This document shows positions 1 through 6,799 of a stretch of DNA of 16,573 nt, piece after piece. Both the position numbers and the translations under genes were made by a program. The first letter of the stretch is position 1; every line of letters begins with the position of its first letter. Source of the DNA: JACCYQ01 sp036675565 (GTDB lineage Bacteria; Bacteroidota; Bacteroidia; Chitinophagales; Chitinophagaceae); assembly GCA_036675565.1 (NCBI GenBank), contig JAKFER010000199.1, positions 1 through 16,573 on the forward strand. The letters run 5' to 3'. The notes beneath the pieces are model-generated. The model saw nothing but the letters and a program-made list of their open reading frames with translations. It did not search any database and was not told where the DNA came from.

Positions 1-746
1 GGCGCTGGCGCAGGCCTGCATTGGTGAGCCAGATAAAAGAATCCGATACAGACTGGAAAAGATATTTAATGAACCGGCCATATGAATCATGGGATGCACG
101 TAAATACCTGGAATATCGCTTGTTCTGGCCATATTCTTCCGGCATGCCGGGTCAGTGGATGAGCCACCAGATTGATACGGTTCACTGGTTTACCGGCTTG
201 CCACATCCAAGATCCGTTATTGCAAACGGTGGTATTTATAAATGGAAAGATGGCCGGCGTAACTGGGATACCATGACAGCTGTATTTGATTATGGTCCCT
301 TGAATGATTTAACAACAGGGTTCCAGGTGGTTTTTACTTCGCGTATGCATAACGGTGAGGAAAGACCCGCTGAATTGTATTTTTCCAATGGCGGTGAATT
401 AAACCTGATCACAAATAAAGTTTCAGCCAATGGAGGCTTGAATGAAGTACATGCAAAAGCAATGGGCATGGAACCCAATTTATTACCTGCGCTGGACCTG
501 GTTAAAGAAGAAGTTAAAGTGATTGCCTCGGCCAATACCGGGAGCGACCCGCTCACTAATGCACACATGCGTAATTGGATGGAATGCATTCGCAGCCGGA
601 ATGAAACAAATGCGCCAGTGGAAGCAGGATATAATCATTCTATTGCAACCATTATGACAAATGCTGCAGCCCGTACCGGTGAAAAGATCTTTTTTGATGA
701 AGCTAATCAGCAAGTGATGGCAGGCGGAAAAGTTTTTAAATATTAA
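1..746 (+). CDS. Gfo/Idh/MocA family oxidoreductase, C-terminal part (5' truncated by window edge)
   Basis: The reading frame is open to the left edge (first whole codon at 3-5), so the first 20 bases are coding and the TTG at 21 is not the real start. The visible 247 or so residues match the C-terminal alpha/beta domain of secreted-type Gfo/Idh/MocA dehydrogenases common in Bacteroidota. Recognisable stretches are WMSHQIDTVHWFTGLPHPRS, ANGGIYKWKDGRRNWDT and the late helix around MRNWMECIRSRNETNAPVEA. The N-terminal Rossmann NAD(P)-binding domain and any Tat signal lie outside the window. Members oxidise or reduce sugars and related polyols; the substrate cannot be told from this part. The family call is firm; the reaction is not known. 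The + strand shows no U-tract after the stop, so the hairpin at 765-783 mainly serves the opposite gene. Confidence 0.9.
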   Translation, partial: RWRRPALVSQIKESDTDWKRYLMNRPYESWDARKYLEYRLFWPYSSGMPGQWMSHQIDTVHWFTGLPHPRSVIANGGIYKWKDGRRNWDTMTAVFDYGPLNDLTTGFQVVFTSRMHNGEERPAELYFSNGGELNLITNKVSANGGLNEVHAKAMGMEPNLLPALDLVKEEVKVIASANTGSDPLTNAHMRNWMECIRSRNETNAPVEAGYNHSIATIMTNAAARTGEKIFFDEANQQVMAGGKVFKY

Positions 747-753
747 TTGTTAT

Positions 754-783
754 AAAAAAAGATAAACCCGCAATAAGCGGGTT
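754..783 (-). terminator. Rho-independent terminator of the PepSY-like gene
   Basis: A perfect 7-bp stem AACCCGC / GCGGGTT (765-771 with 777-783) closes a 5-base loop. Read on the minus strand it is followed by a run of seven T (complement of the A-tract at 754-760). It lies 35 bases past the stop of the minus-strand gene ending at 819. The orientation of the T-tract shows it works leftwards; it may also partly stop rightward transcription from the oxidoreductase. Confidence 0.85.
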
Positions 784-818
784 ACCTGGTCTTAAAAATG
801 ATGTACAAGCTAAGGAGA

Positions 819-1262
819 TCACTCTTTTACTTTTGTCATTTCCGGAACTAATTTTCCATCCGGTGTAAGAAATATAACTTTTTTCTCACCTCCATTTTTT
901 ACTTCAAACCGGTAAAGTGATTTGTGTGTTGGCGTTTGGTACTCGTATGGGTCATCTGCTGACCAGCTGTTAAATTCAGTAGTTTTTAAACCATCCCAAA
1001 CTACCTGTGGAACTTCATCATTTTTAAGCTCACGTTTTGTTTTGAGCCAGTTGCCGGAAGCATCATAATGACCGTCCCATTCCACACCATTCAATTCGAA
1101 CTTTACTTCAATTTTTCCCTCGTCTGTATCCCATTTTACATTTGAGGCCATTGGATAAGTTGATGCCAAATGATCTTTTGCTTTTTGTGGAATTGAGTCC
1201 TGGGCAAAACTGATAACCGCCAGGCATGCAGAAAACGCAATAAACAAAATTGCTTTCTTCAT
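819..1262 (-). CDS. Secreted PepSY-like domain protein
   Basis: This 147-residue protein starts with a clear signal peptide (MKKAILFIAFSACLAVISFA, then QDS), so it is probably periplasmic. The rest fits the PepSY-like (BLIP-like fold, DUF2874) family: an opening helix ending in P-x-A-x-x-VKW, then strands KIEVKFELNGVEWDGHYDASG with the G-x-W-L-K-T turn, followed by a second, less regular unit (DEVPQVVWDGL...LYRFEVKNGG...VIFLTPDGKLV). Two such units per protein are usual in the family. The function is unknown; roles as secreted binding or inhibitor proteins have been proposed for relatives. The ATG at 1262 is chosen because the signal peptide begins there; an upstream in-frame extension of 36 residues has no signal-like character. 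The gene stands alone, divergent from the YbhB-like gene, with its own terminator. Confidence 0.85.
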   Translation of the reverse strand: MKKAILFIAFSACLAVISFAQDSIPQKAKDHLASTYPMASNVKWDTDEGKIEVKFELNGVEWDGHYDASGNWLKTKRELKNDEVPQVVWDGLKTTEFNSWSADDPYEYQTPTHKSLYRFEVKNGGEKKVIFLTPDGKLVPEMTKVKE

Positions 1263-1468
1263 AGTATAAAGTTTAATGATTAATAGGTGTCGATGTAGCG
1301 CAAATATTGTTCCAATTGAACAAACAATTTTATAGTTGAGGTTTTTTAAACCTATGATATTATTTTCCACGAAATGGGCTGTGGAAGCTGCTTTCAGGAT
1401 AATGCTGATAAGGATCAGGTAATAAAGATTAAAATAAGAACTAACTTTATGGAGTGTATTTAAGTTAT

Positions 1469-1966
1469 ATGATCAACGAGAGTTACTATAAAAAAGCTTA
1501 CGCTCCTCAGTGTCAGAAATTAATGATTTCAAGTCCAGCATTTGTTGATCATCACCGCATTCCTGTAAAATATACTGCTGATGGAAGAAACATCATTCCA
1601 CCATTACAAATATCCGGTATACCCATCTCCGCAAAATCTATTGCCATTATTTTAGAAGATAAAGATGCACTTAATAAGAAAGTTTATTGGGTTGCATGGA
1701 ATTTGCCGGTTAAGCATTTTCTTCAATTTAAAGTTGCTAAAGGAGTTTTTGGCAGAAACGACTTTAAGCAAAACAGGTATGCAGGTCCAAGACATCCACG
1801 TGGCATTCACCGGTATGCTTTTAAAATATTCGCATTAGATGACATGTTGAACCTTCCTGCAAAATCAGTACGTGATGAACTGATAAAAGCCATGGGTAAC
1901 CATATCGTTGGCATGGGTGAAATAACGGGTAAGTATGAACGTAAACGTTATTTTGATATACTCTAA
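1469..1966 (+). CDS. YbhB/YbcL (PEBP, Raf kinase inhibitor-like) family protein
   Basis: The 165-residue product has the PEBP fold signature: SSPAF at 21-25, IPVKYTADGRNIIPPLQ, EDKDAL at 63-68, VYWVAWNLP at 72-80 and GPRHPRGIHRYAFK at 106-119, the last holding the ligand-pocket His (H114). Bacterial members bind small anions or phosphorylated groups in the cytoplasm, but their role is not settled. Two pocket positions differ from the usual pattern: DPDAP is here D-K-D-A-L, and the His of the usual HW pair is Tyr73. The ATG at 1469 is preferred to a GTG at 1454; an internal ATG at 1523 lies directly before the first conserved strand and cannot be excluded. The gene is monocistronic and converges on dapD with only 10 bases between stops. 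No terminator is evident between them. Confidence 0.85.
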   Translation: MINESYYKKAYAPQCQKLMISSPAFVDHHRIPVKYTADGRNIIPPLQISGIPISAKSIAIILEDKDALNKKVYWVAWNLPVKHFLQFKVAKGVFGRNDFKQNRYAGPRHPRGIHRYAFKIFALDDMLNLPAKSVRDELIKAMGNHIVGMGEITGKYERKRYFDIL

Positions 1967-1976
1967 GTTCCTTGTT

Positions 1977-2789
1977 TTACACACTTACATTAAAATCTCT
2001 TAATGCATCATTTAAACTGGTTTTCAGATCGGTACTGGGTTTTCGTTTTCCAATGATCAATGCGCAACTTACCTGGTATTCGCCTGCCGGGAATTTTTTT
2101 GTATAACTACCGGGAATCACCACACTGCGTGCAGGAATTCTTCCTTTTGTTTCTATCGGTTCACTGCCACTTACATCTATAATTTTGGTTGATTGTGTCA
2201 GCACAACGTTTGCCCCAAGTACAGCTTCTTTTTCAACAATCACTCCTTCCACAACGATGCATCGGCTACCGATGAAACAACCATCTTCAATAATTACCGG
2301 GGATGCCTGCAATGGTTCAAGTACACCGCCGATTCCGACGCCACCGCTTAAATGTACATGCTTGCCAATTTGTGCACAGCTTCCCACAGTTGCCCAGGTG
2401 TCAACCATCGTACCTTCATCCACATAAGCGCCAATGTTTACATAACTGGGCATCAGTACCACATTTCTTCCCAGGAAGGCACCATAACGGGCAACAGCAT
2501 GCGGCACTGCTCTTACTCCCAAATCTTTATAATCTTTTTTCAAAAACATCTTATCATAAAATTCAAAAGGCGCAACCTCCCATGTTTGCATAGGCTGTAT
2601 GCCAAAATACAGCAGGATGGCTTGCTTCACCCATTCATTCACATGCCAACCATTCTCTACAGGTTCGGCAACACGTAAGCGTCCTTTATCAACTTCTTCA
2701 ATCACCTGTTTTACCGCATCTGTATATTTATTTTCTTTCAGTAAGTCACGATTGGCCCATGCTTCATTTATAATTGACTTTAGTTCCAT
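1977..2789 (-). CDS. dapD: 2,3,4,5-tetrahydropyridine-2,6-dicarboxylate N-succinyltransferase
   Basis: DapD transfers succinyl from succinyl-CoA to tetrahydrodipicolinate in the cytoplasmic lysine/diaminopimelate pathway. At 270 residues it has nearly the usual family length (about 274). An N-terminal helical domain (1-95, with GRLRVAEPVENGWHVNEWVK) is followed by a left-handed beta-helix built of hexapeptide repeats from about residue 97 to 215 (GRNVVLMPSYVNIGAYVDEG, TMVDTWATVGSCAQIG, HVHLSGGVGIGGVLEP, VIIEDGCFIGSRCIVVEGV), and a C-terminal strand region ending in IGKRKPSTDLKTSLNDALRDF. All core motifs are intact and no frameshift is seen. The ATG at 2789 fits the family's N-terminus. A TAnnTTTG box sits 14 bases upstream. 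It stands alone, divergent from the glycosyltransferase and convergent with the PEBP gene; no other lysine genes are nearby. Confidence 0.97.
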   Translation of the reverse strand: MELKSIINEAWANRDLLKENKYTDAVKQVIEEVDKGRLRVAEPVENGWHVNEWVKQAILLYFGIQPMQTWEVAPFEFYDKMFLKKDYKDLGVRAVPHAVARYGAFLGRNVVLMPSYVNIGAYVDEGTMVDTWATVGSCAQIGKHVHLSGGVGIGGVLEPLQASPVIIEDGCFIGSRCIVVEGVIVEKEAVLGANVVLTQSTKIIDVSGSEPIETKGRIPARSVVIPGSYTKKFPAGEYQVSCALIIGKRKPSTDLKTSLNDALRDFNVSV

Positions 2790-2802
2790 GATTTATTTTT
2801 TG

Positions 2803-2810
2803 CAAACATA
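2803..2810 (-). promoter_or_regulatory. Candidate Bacteroidota -7 box of dapD
   Basis: On the minus strand the sequence reads TATGTTTG, an exact match to the TAnnTTTG consensus, 13 bases before the dapD ATG. No TTTG-like -33 element is found at 19-21 bases upstream. If real, the 5' leader would be only a few bases long. Confidence 0.4.
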
Positions 2811-2910
2811 TTATTTAATTCAAATCAGTGGCATTTCATTTAGCAATATCTGAATGAGGAGTGAATCAACACTTAACTGCAATGTTTAACTTGCATCTTT
2901 AATTTTTTCT

Positions 2911-4080
2911 ATGCGCATAGGTTTTGATGCTAAAAGAGCATATCATAATGGTACCGGGCTAGGACATTACAGCAGGACGTTGATCCGTTCGCTTGCTGAT
3001 ACATTCCGGGAACACGAATATTATTTATTAAATCCGAAACCTTCATCATTATTCAATTTTGATGATGTTCAAAATGTGCATGAGATTCTGCCGGAAAAAT
3101 CGCTGCACCGCATTTTTCCTTCTGCCTGGCGAAGCAAGTGGGTAACAGAGGATCTGAAAAAATTAAATATTCATCTTTACCATGGTTTAAGCCATGAAGT
3201 ACCGGTTGGTATCAGGGAAACAAATATTCCATCGGTAGTTACCATGCACGATCTTATTCATGAACGTTATCCCGGCCAGTATAAAAAGATCGATGTAAAT
3301 ATTTACCGAAAAAAATTCAGGTATGCCTGCAAGCATGCCGACCGGGTTATTGCTATCAGCCAGCAAACAAAAAAAGATTTGATCGAATATTACCAGGTTC
3401 CTGAAAATAAGATCCGGGTTTGTTATCAAAGTTGCAATCCTGCATTTTCCAAACAGCTAAGTGTAAGTGAAAAGGAAATGATTAAAAATAAATACAATCT
3501 ACCCGATAAATTCTTTTTGTATGTTGGCTCTGTAATTGAAAGAAAGAACCTGTTGAATATTTGTAAAGCTATTTTTTTATTGAGAAATGAACTGCAAATT
3601 CCTTTAGTGGTTATTGGTGATGGAAGTGGTTATATGCAGGTGGTGAAGGATTACGTAAAGCAGCAGGGTATTGGTGAAAGTATCATTTTTTTATCCCAAG
3701 ACCCGTTAACAAAGGACCAGGAAGGATTTAAAACTGCTGCAGATTTCCCGGCTATATACCAGCAGGCTATAGCCATGATATATCCATCTTTTTTTGAGGG
3801 ATTTGGTATTCCTGTTCTGGAAGCATTATACAGCCGGTTACCCGTAGTTACTTCCAATCTTTCCTGTTTGCCGGAGGCGGGAGGGGATGCCGCATTATAT
3901 GTTAATCCACATGAAGCCATTGAAATAGCAGAAGCCATGAGGCGAATTTATCATGATGAATTACTTGCAGCCGAAATGAAAGAAAAAGGCTGGCAACATG
4001 CAAAAAAGTTTACTCCTGGAAAATGTGCCGCATCTGTGATGGATGTATATTATGAACTGGTAAAAAAAGTTGAACCATGA
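2911..4080 (+). CDS. GT4-type (GT-B fold) glycosyltransferase
   Basis: A 389-residue retaining glycosyltransferase of the GT-B fold. The N-terminal Rossmann domain starts MRIGFDAKRAYHNGTGLGHY with the glycine-rich acceptor-side loop, and carries a conserved TMHDLIHERYP stretch (111-121). The nucleotide-sugar domain begins near FFLYVGSVIERKNL (201-214) and has the E-x7-E motif in EGFGIPVLEAL (E296 and E304), which binds the donor ribose/phosphate. The loop before it (LSQDPLTKDQEGFKTAADFPAIYQQA) is longer than in most members. Such enzymes build cell-surface or storage glycans; donor and acceptor cannot be predicted here. The ATG at 2911 gives a full N-terminus. The stop overlaps the start of the next gene in ATGA, so the two are translationally coupled, although the partner acts on tRNA and no shared function is apparent. 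Confidence 0.92.
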   Translation: MRIGFDAKRAYHNGTGLGHYSRTLIRSLADTFREHEYYLLNPKPSSLFNFDDVQNVHEILPEKSLHRIFPSAWRSKWVTEDLKKLNIHLYHGLSHEVPVGIRETNIPSVVTMHDLIHERYPGQYKKIDVNIYRKKFRYACKHADRVIAISQQTKKDLIEYYQVPENKIRVCYQSCNPAFSKQLSVSEKEMIKNKYNLPDKFFLYVGSVIERKNLLNICKAIFLLRNELQIPLVVIGDGSGYMQVVKDYVKQQGIGESIIFLSQDPLTKDQEGFKTAADFPAIYQQAIAMIYPSFFEGFGIPVLEALYSRLPVVTSNLSCLPEAGGDAALYVNPHEAIEIAEAMRRIYHDELLAAEMKEKGWQHAKKFTPGKCAASVMDVYYELVKKVEP

Positions 4081-4643
4081 CCGTTATGGAAAATGATATT
4101 GAAAAAAGCCTTCAGGTTTTACGTAGTGGGGGTATTATCCTTTATCCAACAGATACTATCTGGGGTATCGGTTGCGATGCCACAAATGAAAAAGCGGTAG
4201 AACGAATTTTTCAATTGAAAAAGCGACCACCCCAGCGTTCTATGATCATTTTGGTGGCAGATGAAAAAGATATATTGAAGTATACGGCGGCTGTAGATTT
4301 ACAGGCTTTTGATTATTTACAGCAAGTGAAAAATCCAACCACCATGATCTTTGAACATGCCATTGGGCTGGCAGAAAACTTATTACCTGAAGATGGAAGC
4401 ATTGGAATCCGATTGGTTAAAGAAGAATTTTGCAGGCATCTTTTAAAAAGATTTAGAAAGCCCATTGTCTCCACTTCTGCAAATATCAGCGGGCAACCAG
4501 CACCCATTTTTTTTGATGATATTAGCAGTGAAATAATTTCTGGTGTAGACTATGCGGTTCATTACCGGCGGGATGATCGTACTGCCGCCAGTCCTTCTTC
4601 AGTAGTTCGTTGGAAAAATGGAAAAATTGAAATTATCCGTTGA
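4077..4643 (+). CDS. tsaC: L-threonylcarbamoyladenylate synthase (YrdC/Sua5 family)
   Basis: A 188-residue single-domain YrdC protein that makes threonylcarbamoyl-AMP from threonine, bicarbonate and ATP, the first step of t6A37 formation in tRNAs reading ANN codons. Seen motifs are GGIILYPTDTIWGIGCDA (18-35), the K-x-R type segment LKKRPPQRSMIILV (47-60), SIGIRLV (108-114) and STSANISG (132-139), all lining the ATP/threonine site. The length fits the short TsaC form; the extra Sua5 C-terminal domain is absent. Some YrdC paralogues (YciO) have unclear roles, so the specific name is slightly less sure than the family. The start at 4077 overlaps the glycosyltransferase stop (ATGA); a second ATG at 4086 is also possible. 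The three partner proteins of the t6A complex are not in this window. Confidence 0.9.
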   Translation: MTVMENDIEKSLQVLRSGGIILYPTDTIWGIGCDATNEKAVERIFQLKKRPPQRSMIILVADEKDILKYTAAVDLQAFDYLQQVKNPTTMIFEHAIGLAENLLPEDGSIGIRLVKEEFCRHLLKRFRKPIVSTSANISGQPAPIFFDDISSEIISGVDYAVHYRRDDRTAASPSSVVRWKNGKIEIIR

Positions 4644-4689
4644 TTTTCACTCTTGTTCCGGCAATAAATTATAACTCAAATCTCCCTGT

Positions 4690-4697
4690 TATCTTTG
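4690..4697 (+). promoter_or_regulatory. Candidate -7 box for the tRNA nucleotidyltransferase gene
   Basis: TATCTTTG exactly matches the Bacteroidota TAnnTTTG consensus and ends 6 bases before the ATG at 4704. Transcription would then begin at or very near the start codon, giving a leaderless or nearly leaderless mRNA. No good -33 element is visible. This box also shows why the in-frame TTG at 4695 is an unlikely start codon. Confidence 0.45.
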
Positions 4698-4703
4698 CGG
4701 CAT

Positions 4704-6122
4704 ATGGATATTCAGTGCTCAGACAAGGAGTTATTTATATTTAAGAAGATTGCACATGCAGCTGATGGTGCAAATATGCCTTGCTATTTAATTGGAGGCT
4801 TTGTCCGGGATAAATTATTAAACAGGGCTTCCAAAGATGCTGACATTGTGTGCATGGGCGATGGTATTGATCTGGCACACCTGGCTGCCAAACAATTTGA
4901 ACCCAAACCACATGTCAGTTATTTTAAAAATTATGGTACTGCTCATATCCGGGTATATGAAATGGACCTGGAATTTGTTGGTGCCCGTAAAGAAAGTTAC
5001 CAGTACCATTCAAGAAATCCACAGGTATTACCGGGTACATTGGAAGATGATCAGAATCGCCGCGATTTTACCATCAATGCGCTGGCAATAAGTTTGAATG
5101 AAACGGATTTTGGAAAATTGCATGATCCGTTTAACGGGGTAGAAGATCTAAAGAACGGTATCATCAAAACACCGCTCGATCCTTTGCAAACTTTCAGTGA
5201 TGATCCTTTGCGGATGATGCGGGCCATTCGTTTTGCCAGCCAGCTTTCATTTCAAATTGAAGAAAAAACATTCCAGGCCATCAAGGATAATGCATATCGC
5301 ATCAACATTATTACTCAGGAGCGTATTACCGAAGAGATAAATAAAATCCTGTTAAGCAAAAAGCCATCCATTGGTTTTGATCTTTTATACCAGAGTGGAT
5401 TATTGCATATTATTTTTCCGCAGATGGTTGATCTTGCCGGTGCTGAATATATTGATGGAATGGGGCATAAGGATAATTTCTACCACACACTTGAAGTTTT
5501 AGATAATGTCGCAACAAATTCTCCTGATCTCTGGTTGCGATGGGCAGCGGTTTTGCACGACATAGCCAAACCGGCAACTAAGAAATTTGAAGATGGACAT
5601 GGCTGGACGTTTCATGGGCATGAAGTAGTTGGAGGAAGGATGGTGCCAAAGATTTTTGCCAAATTCAAACTGCCGATGAACGAAAAAATGCGGTTTGTTA
5701 GGAAACTGGTTGAAATGCACCTGCGACCCATTAGTCTGACTAAAGAAAATATTACAGATTCAGCCATACGCCGTTTGATCTTTGATGCGGATGATGATAT
5801 AGAGGCCTTGATGACTTTGTGCGAAGCCGATATTACATCAAAAAATAAATTTAAAAAGAAGCGATACCTGGAAAATTTCCAGATGGTAAGATTACGTTGC
5901 CGGGAAGTGGAAGAAAGTGACCGGTTAAGAAACTGGCAACCGCCTGTATCCGGAGAACTGATCATGGAAACCTTTGGCATTAAACCTTCCAGGCCGGTAG
6001 GCGAAATTAAAACAGCTATCCGCGAAGCAATCCTGGATGGTGAAATTGATAACAGTTTCGAAGCCGCTTATGCGTATATGTTAGAGAAGGGTAAAGGTTT
6101 TGGTTTAACTCCGGTAAGGTAG
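4704..6122 (+). CDS. cca: CCA tRNA nucleotidyltransferase with HD domain (class II)
   Basis: A 472-residue class II nucleotidyltransferase, predicted to add or repair the 3' CCA of tRNAs in the cytoplasm. The head has YLIGGFVRDKLL (28-39) and the metal-binding KDADIV with D45 and D47; RRDFTINALA (119-128) and DPLRMMRAIRFA (167-178) are the ribose and nucleotide-recognition motifs. An HD phosphohydrolase domain follows: H261 (FYHTLEV), H285-D286 (VLHDIAKP) and the H304/H306 pair (TFHGHEVVGG), then H342 or so in EMHLRP. Relatives with this layout are CCA-adding or A-adding enzymes; poly(A) polymerase activity cannot be excluded from sequence. The ATG at 4704 is preferred because the upstream TTG lies within a promoter-like box. 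It sits between YrdC and MiaA genes in a tRNA-biased stretch, but 60 bases after the former and probably under its own promoter. Confidence 0.93.
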   Translation: MDIQCSDKELFIFKKIAHAADGANMPCYLIGGFVRDKLLNRASKDADIVCMGDGIDLAHLAAKQFEPKPHVSYFKNYGTAHIRVYEMDLEFVGARKESYQYHSRNPQVLPGTLEDDQNRRDFTINALAISLNETDFGKLHDPFNGVEDLKNGIIKTPLDPLQTFSDDPLRMMRAIRFASQLSFQIEEKTFQAIKDNAYRINIITQERITEEINKILLSKKPSIGFDLLYQSGLLHIIFPQMVDLAGAEYIDGMGHKDNFYHTLEVLDNVATNSPDLWLRWAAVLHDIAKPATKKFEDGHGWTFHGHEVVGGRMVPKIFAKFKLPMNEKMRFVRKLVEMHLRPISLTKENITDSAIRRLIFDADDDIEALMTLCEADITSKNKFKKKRYLENFQMVRLRCREVEESDRLRNWQPPVSGELIMETFGIKPSRPVGEIKTAIREAILDGEIDNSFEAAYAYMLEKGKGFGLTPVR

Positions 6123-6138
6123 CTCTTTAAATTTTGCC

Positions 6139-6146
6139 TATTTTTG
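6139..6146 (+). promoter_or_regulatory. Candidate -7 box for the pRiA4b ORF-3-like gene
   Basis: TATTTTTG is an exact TAnnTTTG match, 17 bases after the stop of the nucleotidyltransferase gene and 23 bases before the ATG at 6170. The expected leader is about 15-20 bases. No convincing -33 box at 19-21 bases. It overlaps the in-frame TTG-initiated extension (6134), which speaks against that longer start. Confidence 0.4.
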
Positions 6147-6169
6147 AAATTAATTGTAATTCCACCCAT

Positions 6170-6739
6170 ATGGCAATACTTAGATTCAGGGTTTATTTTG
6201 AAGAAGATGACAGTGTTTACCGCGATGTAGTTGTGCGGCATACGCAGTCATTTTTTGATATGCACGAGATCATCCTGAAAGCATATGAATTTGATAATAA
6301 ACATAAGGCCACTTTTTACAGGAGTAATGATCATTGGCAAAGAGGCAGGCAAATTACGCTGGAGCAATATGATGAACAGTACAACGTGGCCCCTTTGATT
6401 ATGAAAGAAACCTTAATTGGCAGCGAGATCAAACAGCCCAATCAGCGTTTTATATATCAATATGATTTTAATAAAAACTGGACTTTTCTTATAGAATTGA
6501 TCAATGTTTCCAAAGAAGAAAGTTCCAAAATAACCTATCCATCCGTAATTAGAACGGAAGGTATTGCCCCCAGTCAATACGGGACTAAAGGATTATTGGG
6601 TGAGAAATTTGCAGATGTAGAAGAGAAATATGATTTAAATAAAAACGCCGAAGGTTTTAGTGAGGAAGGCGATGATTCCGATGGTGCAGATATGGATTTA
6701 AGTGAAGATGAAGATAGCGCCAGTGAAGAAGAATTGTAA
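6170..6739 (+). CDS. pRiA4b ORF-3-like (IS1096 TnpR-like) family protein with acidic tail
   Basis: A 189-residue cytoplasmic protein related to the Plasmid pRiA4b ORF-3 family (PF07929 type). Family marks are the start MAILRFRVYFEEDDSVYRDV, the F-x-x-MHEIILKAYEFDN segment (about 29-44) in the place of the usual L-x-x-LH-x-x-I-x-x-AF-x-W helix, and YQYDFNKNWTFLIEL, matching the family's Y-x-Y-D-F-G-D-x-W-x-H-x-I core. The usual Cys/Gly-rich PPEDCGG stretch is replaced by TEGIAPSQYGTKGL, so it is a divergent member. The last 35 residues are strongly acidic (EGDDSDGADMDLSEDEDSAS and more Glu), probably disordered. Function is unknown despite the name, which comes from a plasmid and an IS passenger gene; no mobile element is seen here. 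It lies between two tRNA-processing genes and is followed by a terminator. Confidence 0.82.
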   Translation: MAILRFRVYFEEDDSVYRDVVVRHTQSFFDMHEIILKAYEFDNKHKATFYRSNDHWQRGRQITLEQYDEQYNVAPLIMKETLIGSEIKQPNQRFIYQYDFNKNWTFLIELINVSKEESSKITYPSVIRTEGIAPSQYGTKGLLGEKFADVEEKYDLNKNAEGFSEEGDDSDGADMDLSEDEDSASEEEL

Positions 6740-6764
6740 AAAAAACAAATTGCAGATAAAATTT

Positions 6765-6792
6765 AAACCCGGTAAAACTGCCGGGTTTTTCT
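6765..6792 (+). terminator. Rho-independent terminator-like hairpin between the pRiA4b-like gene and miaA
   Basis: An 8-bp perfect stem AAACCCGG / CCGGGTTT (6765-6772 with 6781-6788) with an 8-base loop TAAAACTG, followed by TTCT. It lies 25 bases after the stop at 6739, as expected for a terminator. It ends only about 8 bases before the miaA start codon. Confidence 0.75.
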
Positions 6793-6799
6793 ATCTAAA

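Noticed and set aside
21..23. TTG as the start of the first gene
   Set aside because: The frame is open upstream to the edge, and the residues before it continue the oxidoreductase homology.
1263..1370. 36-residue N-terminal extension of the PepSY-like protein
   Set aside because: It would bury the clear signal peptide that begins at 1262.
1339..1386. Small inverted repeats AGGTTT/AAACCT and TTCCAC/GTGGAA in the PepSY/PEBP gap
   Set aside because: Arms of 6 bp in AT-rich DNA are expected by chance, and no promoter geometry supports an operator.
2185..2853. Several plus-strand frames opposite dapD
   Set aside because: Shadows of a fully intact dapD; no start signals or domains.
6134..6169. 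TTG-initiated 12-residue extension of the pRiA4b-like protein
   Set aside because: It overlaps a TAnnTTTG box, and the ATG at 6170 starts exactly at the conserved family N-terminus.
6170..6739. Possible mobile element, from the plasmid/IS1096 family name
   Set aside because: No transposase, terminal inverted repeats or target duplications nearby; the family is common on chromosomes.
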